Assembly: GCA_965153455.1 (NCBI GenBank)
Contig: OZ234495.1
Location: 13,760,875 to 13,824,874, forward strand
Reading direction: 5' to 3'
Origin: Sphagnum compactum
Taxonomy: Eukaryota > Bryophyta > Sphagnopsida > Sphagnales
Length of the DNA: 64,000 bases
The first letter of the stretch is position 1; each line of letters begins with the position of its first letter. A program made the translations under genes and the position numbers. A model generated the notes under the pieces. It ran no database searches. It saw only the letters and a list, made by a program, of their open reading frames with translations, and was not told where the DNA came from. This document shows positions 23,036 to 34,525 of the stretch, in pieces.

Positions 23036-24928
23036 ATGCCGCCTTTCTCTATGTTGGGAGCTGCAGTAGGAGCTGAGGAGGTAGGGGAGCAGCAGGCGGC
23101 AGAGCAGGCGTACAGCAGCCTGTGCTTCGACTTCCCTGTAGTGCCAGCAACAGGTCTTGTGGCTCTTTCTCTGGTATACAGATCGGATGTGACGCAAACT
23201 GGCAAGCTTCAGTTCCCTATCACCTTGAATTTCATTTCTGGTCTCAGGTATTTAGTTGCCACGCAGGTTGAGCAACAAGGGGTAAGTGCACCGCTAGCAC
23301 CATCAGCAGCTGCTGGCTCTGATGATGCGGGGAGGAATGCTTTGCTGCTTCTTTGTGCTTGCGTGTTTCTGAAAGCACCTGCACAGAGGCTTGCCGTGGC
23401 ACCACGTGATGACAGAGACTCTCTCAATCGTTTTTTGGCATCCTTCTGTGTCCCGGAGCTGGATGAGCAGCAGCCACCTTCTTTGGAGGAGGGCCGCAAC
23501 GAGATAGAAGAGTCTTTGCTTCAGCCATGCACTGGAGGCCAGGAATTACGTTCTGGCAATGATGAGATGGCTGCAGAACTGGACGATGATAATACGGTTT
23601 GGGAACCCCTTGAAGCACCTGGCATTGAATCACAGCCTGTAGCAAGAGCAGGGGAGGAACTCTTGCGGCAAGCCAACGTTGTTGCTGATTGGTCGGAACT
23701 TATCAGCAAAGTGATAGCTCTTACGAGTTCCATCCCCTTTGAGGTTGTGAGCAATGGTGTTGTATGGGAGGAATTGCGGCTCACTGATGATCTGATTCAT
23801 TCACTGAAAGCTTTGAGGGTTATAGGGAAAGAGAAAGGCGTCAATGTAATAGGGATAGCCAGGCTTTATGCTGGACTCCTCTGTGACCATATTACTGGCA
23901 GTCCAAATGTGTCAACCAGTGGGGCACAGATCAGGGAGTTGGTGACTGCAACCTTGGCCATGGCTGTTGTCAATACAGATGGTGCGAGCACATCAACAAC
24001 TGAAAACAGAGCCTGGGAACACCTGGCTTTAAGAGTTTTGGCTAACTTGAGTTCCAATGTTGGTGGATCTGCTAATCAAAGGCGTTCCTTATGGCAAGTG
24101 CTGTCCTTGAACTTGTCTTTTCTTGAGCAGCAGTTGGATAAGCTAATTTGTGGATATTCAAGCAATGAATGGGCTGAGCATGTTGAAATGGTGCTGCAAA
24201 GCTTGTGTTTCTGGCTCAAGCATGCACCTGGGAACGCCAGTGTTGGGTCAACTCTTTTGCAGACTGGGATTCTCAGGACTGCACTGCAGCTCTTTTTGAA
24301 AGCAGGGGAAGATCCACAGATGGAAACGCTTCGGGAGTTTCTCTTGCAAGCAATGGCATCCTCTTCACAAGTAGCACAATATTTAGGCAATGTGCCAGCT
24401 TTTCAGGTAGCTATCACAGAGGCCACTTTTCTGAGGCAGGATAGCTTGACACGGGCACATGGGTTGGTTTGGCCACTGGTATTACGAGCAGGATATGAGC
24501 AACAGAAATTGACTATCCCAACTGACTTCAATCAAGCAGAGAAAATGCTAGTGGATGAATTGACCAAAGTTTCATGCCTGGCTGAAACAAATGCAGTGGC
24601 CAGCAATCCATTGGTGCTCACAAGGTTGCTACAGATTCTTCAGCTGTTGGTGATAGCTTGCTTTGGAAGTCATGGTTCCTCTATCAAACTATGGCCACAA
24701 GGAAGCTCCTTGGACAGCAGTCTTGCACATTGTCACATGGCTCTTCGTGCAGTGGTGGTACCTGATGCACTGCCTGGCCCAGTTACCTCTGATAACACCA
24801 CAGAGGACAAATCCAACAGACAACCCAAGAGGGCAGAAAAAGTCTCAGAACTTATCTCTCGTGTGCTTCCCTTACTCAAACAACTTGCCTTTGTAAACAA
24901 GGGTGATGGGTGCTCCAAGGTAGATTAG
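23036..24928 (+). CDS. Intronless 630-residue helical-repeat protein, possibly ataxin-10-like
   Basis: One uninterrupted reading frame of 1893 bases whose composition is clearly coding. The first ~150 residues are Ala/Glu-rich (start MPPFSMLGAAVGAEEVGEQQ). An acidic linker follows at ~145-200 (EEGRNEIEESL). The rest is leucine-rich and helical, with segments such as HLALRVLANLSSNVGGSANQ, which looks like an armadillo repeat of the ataxin-10 kind ('LRxLxNL...NQ'), and RLLQILQLLVIACFGSHG. The C-terminal domain that defines ataxin-10 (around 'LGGIxLVL..C') is not visible in this frame or in the next kilobase. Either the gene is truncated, an exon lies farther away (a weak donor exists at CCAAG|GTAGAT near 24918), or the family guess is wrong. 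Lack of introns, unlike its neighbours, would fit a retrocopy. That it is a gene is likely; the name is not secure. Confidence 0.6.
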   Translation: MPPFSMLGAAVGAEEVGEQQAAEQAYSSLCFDFPVVPATGLVALSLVYRSDVTQTGKLQFPITLNFISGLRYLVATQVEQQGVSAPLAPSAAAGSDDAGRNALLLLCACVFLKAPAQRLAVAPRDDRDSLNRFLASFCVPELDEQQPPSLEEGRNEIEESLLQPCTGGQELRSGNDEMAAELDDDNTVWEPLEAPGIESQPVARAGEELLRQANVVADWSELISKVIALTSSIPFEVVSNGVVWEELRLTDDLIHSLKALRVIGKEKGVNVIGIARLYAGLLCDHITGSPNVSTSGAQIRELVTATLAMAVVNTDGASTSTTENRAWEHLALRVLANLSSNVGGSANQRRSLWQVLSLNLSFLEQQLDKLICGYSSNEWAEHVEMVLQSLCFWLKHAPGNASVGSTLLQTGILRTALQLFLKAGEDPQMETLREFLLQAMASSSQVAQYLGNVPAFQVAITEATFLRQDSLTRAHGLVWPLVLRAGYEQQKLTIPTDFNQAEKMLVDELTKVSCLAETNAVASNPLVLTRLLQILQLLVIACFGSHGSSIKLWPQGSSLDSSLAHCHMALRAVVVPDALPGPVTSDNTTEDKSNRQPKRAEKVSELISRVLPLLKQLAFVNKGDGCSKVD

Positions 24929-26343
24929 GGTTAGGTCCTCCTTTTCAGGTAAATAAGGATTTCTAGATGGATGTTGAATATATCTAACACATGAAATATG
25001 CTGGATTCTTTCCCAAACTAAATGAGTGAACAGCATTTTAAAGGCCTTACTCGATGAACGATTGACAAATTTTGAAGTATCCAGTGAGTCTGAAACCTAC
25101 AAGACACCATCATACCATTGACCTATTTAGTGCAAGTACTCTTACCTCTTATCAAAGAGTCAAAAACATATGCATATTGGCTTGTGTGATGTTATGTGTG
25201 CACTCTTAACCAATTAAAAAGATGTTTAGATGGACATTCCACCATCAGGAATCATCATTTAGAGGCAGTACTCAGGTGGGACGACACTTATATTTGATAT
25301 AAGCCAAAGGCATAGAAACATAGAGGATATTGGTTGGGGTGTATCATTCATTCCTTATCCAAAGTGTTAACATAGAACTCAACTTGCTTTGCAAGTTCTC
25401 TCATCCAATCTACACGACATAGATACATCTTGCTCTGATCAAATGCTCTTGAATGAAATTCACTTACCTGAATTATATCTGACATAAAGAGACTATGTTG
25501 ATCATCAATTGTGTTCAATTGCTAGCCATCCTCAGGCAGCCAAAGAGAGTGCAAAGGGTAAACAGAGCTCAATTAATTTGTCTTATTGTTAATCATAAAC
25601 CATTTGTCCATGTTAAATGAGGATTTGAAGTGAGTGACCTTGAAAAGTCTTGGATGGCAATTAGGTAATTGAGATTTTGGATCTGCCCCATGTAAGAATG
25701 GTAATAAAATGCACTCATATGAGAAAAGAAGCATCTGCAACTCATCACAACTCCATAAGTTTCTGACACATGTGAATTACTTGCTAAACCTTCACTAGTC
25801 AATTTGTAAGTACCTATAACTATTTTTTGCAAAACTTTCACTACTTATTTGAGTATGGCAAAACTTGCAATCCGGTTTTTTTTCTCTCTTTAAGATCCAC
25901 ACTACTAATTATGGCAAATCATATAATAGCTTCATTTCATTTAACCATCATTACTCATTATGCCATGGTGTGTGCAACACCCCAATTTGTCTACAAACCC
26001 ACACTATTTGTTGAAAATAATAGACCATGTAATAGCCACTTTAGGGGGGGAAATTTCACCATTTTTTCAACCTCACAAAACCGGGAGAAAAATGAAATCC
26101 CTGTTTCTTATCTTCTATTCTAGTTGTAATAAAAAGATTGTGTGCATACAAAACTTGATGATTTCAAATTTCAAACTTTTTCTTCTCACTATAACCCATT
26201 GTAGTTGCAATAAATTTTATTGATTTGACACCACAGGTCTTTTCATTTACAACTTGTGCATGCTAGTAAATGTGTTCTTGAATTTTAAGTTATAATGTGA
26301 ATAAAGTAGGTAAGTAGGTACCTATGCAAGGTGCGTAAGTTAT
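24929..26343. other. Gene-free spacer
   Basis: No coding exon is recognised. I looked here for a C-terminal extension of the upstream gene and found none. Confidence 0.45.
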
Positions 26344-27176
26344 TGTCGCAACCCCAATCTTGAGAGAGTGTGAGGATGAAGATTCACACTCCCGAAATGG
26401 GAACTTGGGAGTTCGCCGGGATTCCCAAAATTTCAGAGAGCGATTACAGGGGTCAAAACACCTCACATTGCGGATTTATTTATATCAGTGGAAATATATT
26501 GAAGTGTAGATGTCTAAAATGGGCTCGCATGATCCATTTGGACATATGCAGCAAAAAGAAAGGTCGAGAGTCAACTGCCAGTTTGATTCCCAACCACAAA
26601 AAGTCGAGAATCGACCCGACCCCTGTGCGTGCAGGTGGAGTGCGATGCACTGTTGGAAAGCTCTTGATGAGAGCTACAACTTTGCTTCAGACTTCATCCC
26701 GATCGAAGGTCTGAGCAAAGAGTTTTAGTCCCGCAAAGTTGCAAAAGTCCAAACCTTGGCAGTTTCGGGACTCCTCCTTGGGAGTCCCGAGACAAAAAAA
26801 CCATACAGATGTAGGCGCCGCGGAGAGACGCAGAGAATATTTTATGGGGGAAGGTGGTGGCTTCCCCTGAGTCCGGGCCGTGGTGAGTTTTGTGAGTCTA
26901 AAGTTGCCCGTGGCTTGTCCTAGCACTAAAGGTGCTCCAGAAAGTGAACTAACCAACTTGTTGGTTGGTTTGATGCAAATTCGAGTGAGTAACGAGAAGC
27001 TTGTCACTCTTCCTAGTCCCATTCGGAGCTTCAGCACGCCCCTCTACCCCCCCCCCCCCCCCCCCCCCCCGCTTTTTTGTGCTGAGAGCTGGGAGCGTGC
27101 CCCGAGCCCCTAACATTTCCGCAGTTTACTACCTTGGACCCATCTTGGGTCTTTCAAGGAGCTTGGGAGCGCGTCA
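26344..27176. mobile_element. Possible solo LTR, 833 bp
   Basis: A GC-richer island within AT-rich DNA begins TGTCGCAACCCC and ends GGGAGCGCGTCA, consistent with TG...CA termini of LTR elements. The bases outside are GTTAT (26339-26343) and ATTAT (27177-27181), a 5-bp target duplication with one mismatch. A C tract of about 22 bases lies near 27050-27070. No internal retrotransposon domain or second LTR is present. The call rests on termini only. Confidence 0.4.
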
Positions 27177-29275
27177 ATTATACCTATTGAACAAATAAAG
27201 ACAAGTAGAAAGGTTAATAGGTAGGTGGCACAAATAGGTGGTAATCAGGTAGAGGTAAGTAGGAACCTTATGTTATGGCAACACCATGCATGCACCTTTG
27301 TGGTCATATCAAAATTACATTTGCCTCCTTCAAACATGCACAACATGACAATTAGATAGGTTGGGGCATGTACATGCTTAGTATGTAGCAAAATATATAT
27401 AGAACCTTTTCAGGTTCGACAATGGGGTATTGAATAATTATTTTTATAAAAAAATCAACTTTGACTCATTATGAAAGTTTTGGCCTAATATTAATGTTAT
27501 CCTTAAAGTAATAAAGCTATCCAATTTATCCCTAGTTTGATTTTGTAACTAGTGTCTCATCCCTTATTTTTTGGTATCCTTCAAATCACCTCAATTGAGG
27601 ATGAAATCCCCAAATTAAGGACTAACTTTAAGTTTAAAGTTTAGCAATAATCCTCTCTTTTTTATCACTTTGTTTGAAAAGCTCTTGCACAACTTGTTCA
27701 CCGTTTGAAAGCTCACATGGTAGTTCATGCTCACACCTTGTTTCAACATTTGTTAAGGGAAATCAAAGGTTGCAATCCAAGTCAAACTCTTTATATCACG
27801 GAAGAAAACAATATATTTAAGGGCTAGAATCGATCACTTCCACAAGATGCCAATAGTTTTGAAGAATATCATAGTTTCTTTATGGATCATGAAAGAGAAA
27901 AAAATCATTGACACAAAATGAAATTGTACCAAAATGTTGCAGCATTGATGGTTTATGGAGGTCATGTGAGCTACCATTGTTGCCTTATTTGTGATTGCTA
28001 ATGTTGTCCTTCGTATTTTTCTTATTTGTCCATGGTGTCGATAAGGTAGAATGTTCCACCAAGTTTTAGAGCTAGGGAAGATTGCAAGAAGAGTCATGTT
28101 GCACCTCTTGCTCCTCTCAAACTAGTTGATAAAACACCAAATACCATAGACACAACAAAAAAGAACTTCCCACTTTCATTGTCAACAAAATAGACACCTC
28201 ACAAACACCTTATACTTTCTTGTAAGGTGTGTGTTTCAATTGTTTCTTTTTGACAAATGAAGCAACTACAAGGTGAGTGAGAGCTAAAGGCAATTCACAC
28301 CTAACCACCACACATAACAACTACAATAATATGTTGCCCATTACCAACATTGTTTGCAAGTGCGTTAGCCATGTCTACAACTTGTTTCAATAGTATAATA
28401 TTAGAGTATGAAAAAAGTGCAAAATTGTGTGGCCTTCTTATGAACATTCTAGTTCTCTTTAGCTTTTCTACCTCATTTGCATTAATTGTGACTGCAGAAG
28501 CTTATGAATAAAAGGGGTTAAGTGGGCATGTTTTGTCACTACCTATTTCTGTCATTACTATCACATCTCCTATTGACAAAATCAATGGAATTGAGGCTAA
28601 TCGCCAAGAGAAAAAAACAGGTGTAAGAAACAAAGAAAACTCTTGAACACAAATTACAAAAGATGACATATGTCAACTTACAACCACTTTCTTGTGCACT
28701 CATTGTTCACACCCTTCTCTCTCCAAGTTGAGAAACACAATTTCAATTCATGTTTTTTCTTTCAAGTTATTTTCAAACTTTGAAGTAAAAAAAGTTCCAA
28801 CCTAAGGCAAAACTCACATGGGTTAGCACTACGTCCCATGAGGATACATTAATTCATTGGGTAGGGCAATAAGAAATCATATTCATATTTATGCATATTT
28901 TTTTTATAGAAATTTTTAGAGAATATGCCATATTGATAACATGGGCAGAACTTCAAAACTTCATATTCACATAACACTAGTAATGAGGTTGCCATGGCCG
29001 GCAAATTATTGTATCCCCTTGGGACATAGTGCCAATGGGAGGCAACTCTAGGAAGGGACACGGGACCAAATTGGCCATATGCCACTAAATTGATGTGAAT
29101 CCAAGTTTAGTGGCTCATAATTTGGCCTTGTACATTTGGAGCACCCATTTGGGGATTTTGTCCCCAATGTTTGTTGACCTGGGGTTCTAATCCCCACTCC
29201 AAGCCACTTTCCAAATAATTTTATTATGTTAGGAAAAAACTAAAATCAACAATGATGCTAGGTTGTGCACACATA
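27177..29275. other. Gene-free spacer containing a fold-back pair
   Basis: No gene is seen. Two 29-bp arms at 28825-28853 and 29005-29033 are reverse complements at 24 of 29 positions (left starts AGCACTACGTCCCATGAGGA), separated by about 150 bases. This looks like an old MITE, though outer boundaries are unclear. Confidence 0.5.
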
Positions 29276-29838
29276 TCTATATATGAAGGGAAGGTAGTTT
29301 GTTTGTTTTGTTTTGTACTTATGAGATCCATTGAACCAGGATGCTTCAGATCGCATTCTTGGTCTCTTTGGAAAGCTCTCAACAAGGAGGGGTGCATCAG
29401 CTCGGTTGCATGGCGTTTGGACTTGCGGTGCAAAAGTTCTTGAATATTGAATGATTTCTTCACTGAAAATTAAACTAAATGGTAGCTGAAAATGTTGGAG
29501 GAATTGGAATGTGCCTCTGGTGTTGTTGGAAAGATCTTGATGAGCAGGATCTAATGGGATTTATTTGATAAGATTTGGATTCAGAATGTGGGAGATATTG
29601 ATTTTTTAAGTGATTTCTGCCACAGAAAATTCAAATAAATTAAAAAAAACCAGGTTTGGGAAGGAAAAATCAGTGGAGAACGTGGACACTTGAAGGCTTA
29701 CCATTCAATTCAAGCATGATTTCCTTTCATATTTAGCTGTTCAAAAAATCAATATACATTGCAAAACAATGTTCACATGTTGAGTTTCCCTATTTTGTAA
29801 TGGGTTCATACTTGGGCCAATGGCACAGGCCACACTAG
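29276..29838 (+). mobile_element. Non-autonomous Helitron-like element, tandem copy A
   Basis: It begins TCTATATATGAAGGGAAGG directly after an A and ends GGCACAGGCCACACTAG. Helitrons begin with TC, end with CTRR after a short GC-rich hairpin, and insert between A and T. The bases before CTAG can fold (TGGGCC ... GGCCA). It is head to tail with copy B and shares both termini and most of its body with it. It holds ~130 extra bases near its 3' end (about 29690-29805). There is no coding capacity. Confidence 0.65.
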
Positions 29839-30266
29839 TCTATCTATGAAGGAAGGTTGTTTGTTTGTTTTGTTTGTACTAATGAGAGCCACCAAATCAG
29901 GATGCTTCAGCTTGTGTTCTTGATCTCTTTGGAAAGCTGTCAAGGAGGAGGGGTGCATATGGTGTTTGGACTTGCGGTATAGAAGTTCTTGAATATTGAA
30001 TGATTTCTTCAGAAAAATTTAAATTAAATCCTAGCTGAAAATTTCAGAGGAATTGGAATGTGCCTTTGGTGTTGTTGGAAAGATCTTGATGAGCAAGATT
30101 TAATGGAATTTATTCGATATGATTTGGATTTTGAATGCGGGAGATATTGATTTGTAAGTGATTTCTACAGCTGGAAATTCAAATAAATTCCAAAAAACCA
30201 AGTTTTGGAAGGAAAAATCAGTTGAGGACGTGGTAACAATTGGGCCAATGGCACAGGCCACACTAG
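29839..30266 (+). mobile_element. Non-autonomous Helitron-like element, tandem copy B
   Basis: It begins TCTATCTATGAAGGAAGG immediately after the CTAG of copy A, with no base between, and ends GGCACAGGCCACACTAG followed by T (30267). The pair as a unit is thus flanked by A on the left and T on the right. The body aligns with copy A through shared words such as 'gttcttgaatattgaatgat' and 'gttgttggaaagatcttgat'. Confidence 0.65.
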
Positions 30267-30565
30267 TACATATGATATCAACATTAGGGCCACATCCAAT
30301 TATAAGTACCTATTTTTATTGTGCTCAAAGTCTATATGCAAGTTCGTGACTTTTTCAATTTTGTTTGTTCTTGATTTCCTGAATTCTTTCTCAATATCTT
30401 TTACTGCATTTTTAAGAATATTTTGCAGTGCTTTGTTTAAATTGAAAGATGTAGAGAATAAATATTTGTGCTATAGGATGGTTTTGATGCACATGCATTT
30501 GAGAGCAAAAAATGAGGATGAAAGAGTTGCAACAAAGTTTGCTCGGAGTAGATCTCTTCAAGATT

Positions 30566-30769
30566 ATTAGAGAAATGGCCTGTTGGATACAAAATTATTC
30601 TACCTGTTCTTCTTTGACAATTATTCTCAAACCTTGTGCATTAAACGCTGAGTTTCAGCATTTCATGCTGAGATTTAATTCAATTTCCTTACTTTGTGGA
30701 TACCACTGAAAGAGGGGATAGGGGTGAAAGCAGGCCTGAATATAGGGCGCCTTTAAGGAGATCTCTAAT
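30566..30769. mobile_element. Small DNA element, copy 3 of the 4720/7004 family
   Basis: The 8-bp ends ATTAGAGA and TCTCTAAT are perfect inverted repeats. The interior words 'accttgtgcattaaacgctg' and 'gaaagaggggat' closely match 4720-5060 in the same orientation. It is shorter than the other two copies, with an internal deletion. Confidence 0.5.
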
Positions 30770-31817
30770 TATTAGCAAACTAGTAAAGGTACTGTAATAA
30801 TATGAATGCACATTTGTAGTGTGACACATATGTGGTTTCTGATTGAATAGGGCCATGTAGGTGTAGACTAGTTGTTTTGAGTTATACCTTTATCACATAC
30901 ACATTTGATTTCATCATTGAGTTGCTCAAACATGACAATATTGGATGAAATCGTAACCATTGAGCTGGTCTGCTTGTCAAACCTAACACAGCCATGGGTT
31001 TTGTACGAATGGACATACCATGGTTGATATGGGATTGAGCAATCTTTCTGTCTGTTGTATCCAGAATCCCAACAAAAGATACAAGAGTTGGGTCTTCTCG
31101 TCAAACCATTGCTCTAACATCAATTGTGCGTCTCACTTGGAGATCATAAAAGTTAGTAAAAGATGGAAAATACTTAGCATGGATGGATTGCGGCAGTAAC
31201 AGCTACTGAAACCATATGGGCCCACTCATCTCATTTGGAAAAAAGTAGGCACCCCAAAGAGAGGTTTGGAGTCAACAAAACAATTTCCTTCCTTAAAAGA
31301 AGCAGCTAAACTAAACTAAACTGGACAAAGCCATTTTCTACAATCTGGATGCCTACACAATCTGGATGGCTCTCTCTCTCTCCCACCTGATGCATGATTG
31401 TTTGTACCTTCAACATCCTTTGTCTTGCTGGGGAAAACAAAAGTAACTCCAGCACAGACATTTAACACCGTGTGGGGAGATCAATGTAATCTGAGATGGA
31501 AGTGAACATCACAGCTCAGTATGTTTAGGGATGCACATTGGTGCTTGTAAATGCAGCCACTTGACTCCTCATAACTGCAGCTGCTGAGGGTGGCCGCGCT
31601 GCTTTCATCCCTTCAAATAAATGCTGGCTGCCTCCCATAAATTCCCCCACCCTTTTACACCCACATTAATGTTTTTTTTTCCCTAGTGTTGAATTGCCCT
31701 TTGGGAGTAATAAATTCAAGCTCCAACACAGAATAAATACACATTTTCATCTACTGATACAAGGAGTTGTAGTCGCCTCAAGCTGCTGTTGTGCCTGCTG
31801 CTGTGGCACACTGAATT
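30770..31817 (-). other. Region downstream of the prenyltransferase gene
   Basis: The part next to 31817 is presumably the 3' untranslated region of the minus-strand synthase gene. A CT-rich run sits at 31372-31383. No other gene is seen. Confidence 0.4.
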
Positions 31818-34525
31818 TTAATTTCCTCGCTCCAAAACATAGTCCACCATTCTGTCTAGTGACTGCCTCACAGGCCCTTGCGGCAAGCATTCCAGAGCTT
31901 GGCGAGCCATGTCTCCCTTTTGCTTTGCTAGGTCTCGAGCTCTCACTACTCCACCATTATGATGCACCAATGAAATAGCAGCATCAAGTGAACCCTCCTC
32001 TGTGAATTCTGTGTCTATCAGTTCCCGCAGTTCTGGCTCTTGTTGCAACGCAAATAATACAGGTGCTGTCAAATTGCCTTTGGACAAATCGCTCCCAGCA
32101 GGCTTACCCAGCTGCTCAGATGTTTGAGTAAAATCCAAAATGTCATCCACAATTTGGAAGGCCAGACCTAAATTCATACCATAGTCAAACATTTGGTCAC
32201 AAGTGCAAGCATTTACTCCACTAAAGATAGCTGCTGATCGTGTACTCGCTGCAATCAACGAGGCTGTCTTGTAGTAGCTCTTCTCTAGATAGTCTTGTAG
32301 TGTTACATCACAGTCAAACAAGCTTGACGCCTGCTTTATTTCCCCACTTGCAAAATCACTAATCACCTGCCCATAAACAAAGACAAGCAAAATTCCTTCA
32401 GACCTTTCTAATTTCAAGTTTTGAACCAGCAATCATGTACCAGCAGAGGAAAATGGCTTTTAACTGGTCAAGTAGCATGCTAAATACAAAAATCTGCCAG
32501 AGATCTGATCGAAATGTGATGCAATTGGAGACTTCCAGTACAGTACCAACATAAGTAACACATCAGTGCAGGTGGCATGCTTATGAAGTTGCTAGAAAGT
32601 CAAAGACTCAGCAATGGCCATACCTGACTGATAAGTTTAATCACTTCAAGGTTGTCAAGGTTGGCTAAGTACCATGAGGATTGTGCAAACATAAAGTCAC
32701 CAGCTAATACAGCCACACGAGTTCCCAGCATCCGGTGAACAGTTTGCTTGCCTACCACAACCCAAAAACAGATGTAAGCTCTTAGAGTTAACCTGCACAC
32801 TGATATCAGGGCTGGTACCTTCAAAACTAGGGATATGCAGTACTGTGCACTTTGTACCCGGCGCAGTGCTACTACCTGGATCTTAAAAAAGAACTAGAAG
32901 GAGAGCACACCTCGACGAACATCGCTTTCATCCAGAACATCATCATGAATCAAGCTAGCTGTATGGATCATCTCTGTTATTTCTGCAAGCCGTCGATGCT
33001 GTGGCTGCAAAGCCCTGCAGAATTACCAGATACATTCTCAGCACACCAATTTTCAGCCCATGAAAATTCTCCGTTTCAGCTCATAATGGTGCAATTTCAA
33101 ATGAACTCATGGCCAATGACAGGGTTGATGAAGGACTGTGTTTCGAAGCTGATTTGGCTTTCCATCCATGTAACTAATCGCAAAGGGATATATTCAACAA
33201 CTGGATAATGTTTTCATATTGATGTGATGAGCAATACAAATGAGATAGCAGTAAATACTTGAGGCCAGCAAGCTCAGCAGTGGCTTTGGACACCAAGAAA
33301 ATAAGGGCTGGCCTCATCCGCTTGCCTCCTGCACCAAATATCTGTTTTGCTGCTGACATAAGCAATGGATTTTGAGCTCCCACCACCTGCATCAAACATC
33401 TATATTATTGTTGGACTATAGGAGCCGCCCACTGCCATCTGGAAAAAGCACTTCTTCCTTCATCAAATAATTCTGTGACTGTGACTCCTGTGCCCTGAGA
33501 GCAGTTTGCGAAATCTCAAGAAAATTTTTCTCAACATGGATAAGAAGAGCAAGCAGACGTACCGACTGCAAGTTATCATTCAGAACAACCAAGTCTTCTG
33601 CAACAGGAGCAACTATTTCTGCTAATGATATCTTCGTCTGCAGCTCAACTGGTTTGCTAATTGAAGGAGGAGGCGGACCAACAACTGCCTTGCGTGTGGA
33701 TAAACTGGTTATATCTGAACACAAGCAACAGGACAGACAAACACGCATCAAGAGCCAACCCACATTCTTCAAACTCAGCTATCCTTGTCCTATTATCTCA
33801 ACAGTCTCAATGTAAGCACTGCTGATGTCCAAGAAAAAATTCAGGGCCTGTTTCAAATTCCTTGTTAGGCTTGCAGTACATGAGCGATTGATTGCCCTAG
33901 ATTTTCATCAATGCTCTGAGAGTGTGCCTTCCTCTTTGACCCAATAGTAGCAAGCATCATAGCCATGAGGCTCCAGCAAGCAGCATTGATTTCTTATCGA
34001 GAAAAAAATCCACTGTCAACAGTAGTGGATGTGATGTCCTGGCACATACATTATTTTGCTTTTTAAAATGTCTTTCAAACTTGCCCCTTTCTGCTTGGAA
34101 TCCTAGTCTGCTGCTGAGGGAATTGCACAGCTGAACCGACCCAAGGGTATAAAAAAAGCAAACAGAGAGCGACAAATACACACACCTGGAAGAGGGCTCA
34201 CTTGAACGTTTTTGGTGGCAACATTTTCAGGAGAATTGAGAGTAGGTGATGCAGCCTGTTGCACGATCTGCAGCAAATGTCGTCTTCTTCTTCCATTTGC
34301 GCATTTTACATGCCTGTTGAAACTACTCCTAGGTGTTGCAGTTCCTTCTTTCCAACCGGATTCTCCGCTCAATCCTTGAGCAGCAGCAGACGTAGTAGCT
34401 AAGTTACAGGGATGAAAGCTTCCGGAGACAGCTTTCCCACATGATAGATATGTCTGCCGGCACGCGACACATGACGACTCTAATGAGCCTCTACTCAGTC
34501 TGGTGCCCGACATGACTGCCGCCAT
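31818..34525 (-). CDS. Solanesyl-type long-chain all-trans-prenyl diphosphate synthase, six exons
   Basis: Adds successive isopentenyl diphosphate units to make the long side chain of plastoquinone or ubiquinone. Exons (minus): 34525-34186, 33714-33563, 33386-33259, 33014-32911, 32751-32624 and 32366-31818. All junctions are GT-AG, phases close and the product is 466 residues. About 110 N-terminal residues ([19 protein letters not shown]...) are Ser/Arg-rich and poor in acidic residues, fitting an organelle transit peptide. The catalytic core starts near [20 protein letters not shown]. The substrate-binding [13 protein letters not shown] is in exon 3, the first Asp-rich motif DDVLD is at 231-235 (exon 4) and the second, DDILD, at 358-362 (exon 6). 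[11 protein letters not shown] and a C-terminal YVLERGN agree with plant solanesyl diphosphate synthases. Plastid targeting is inferred; a mitochondrial or dual location is possible. Confidence 0.95.
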
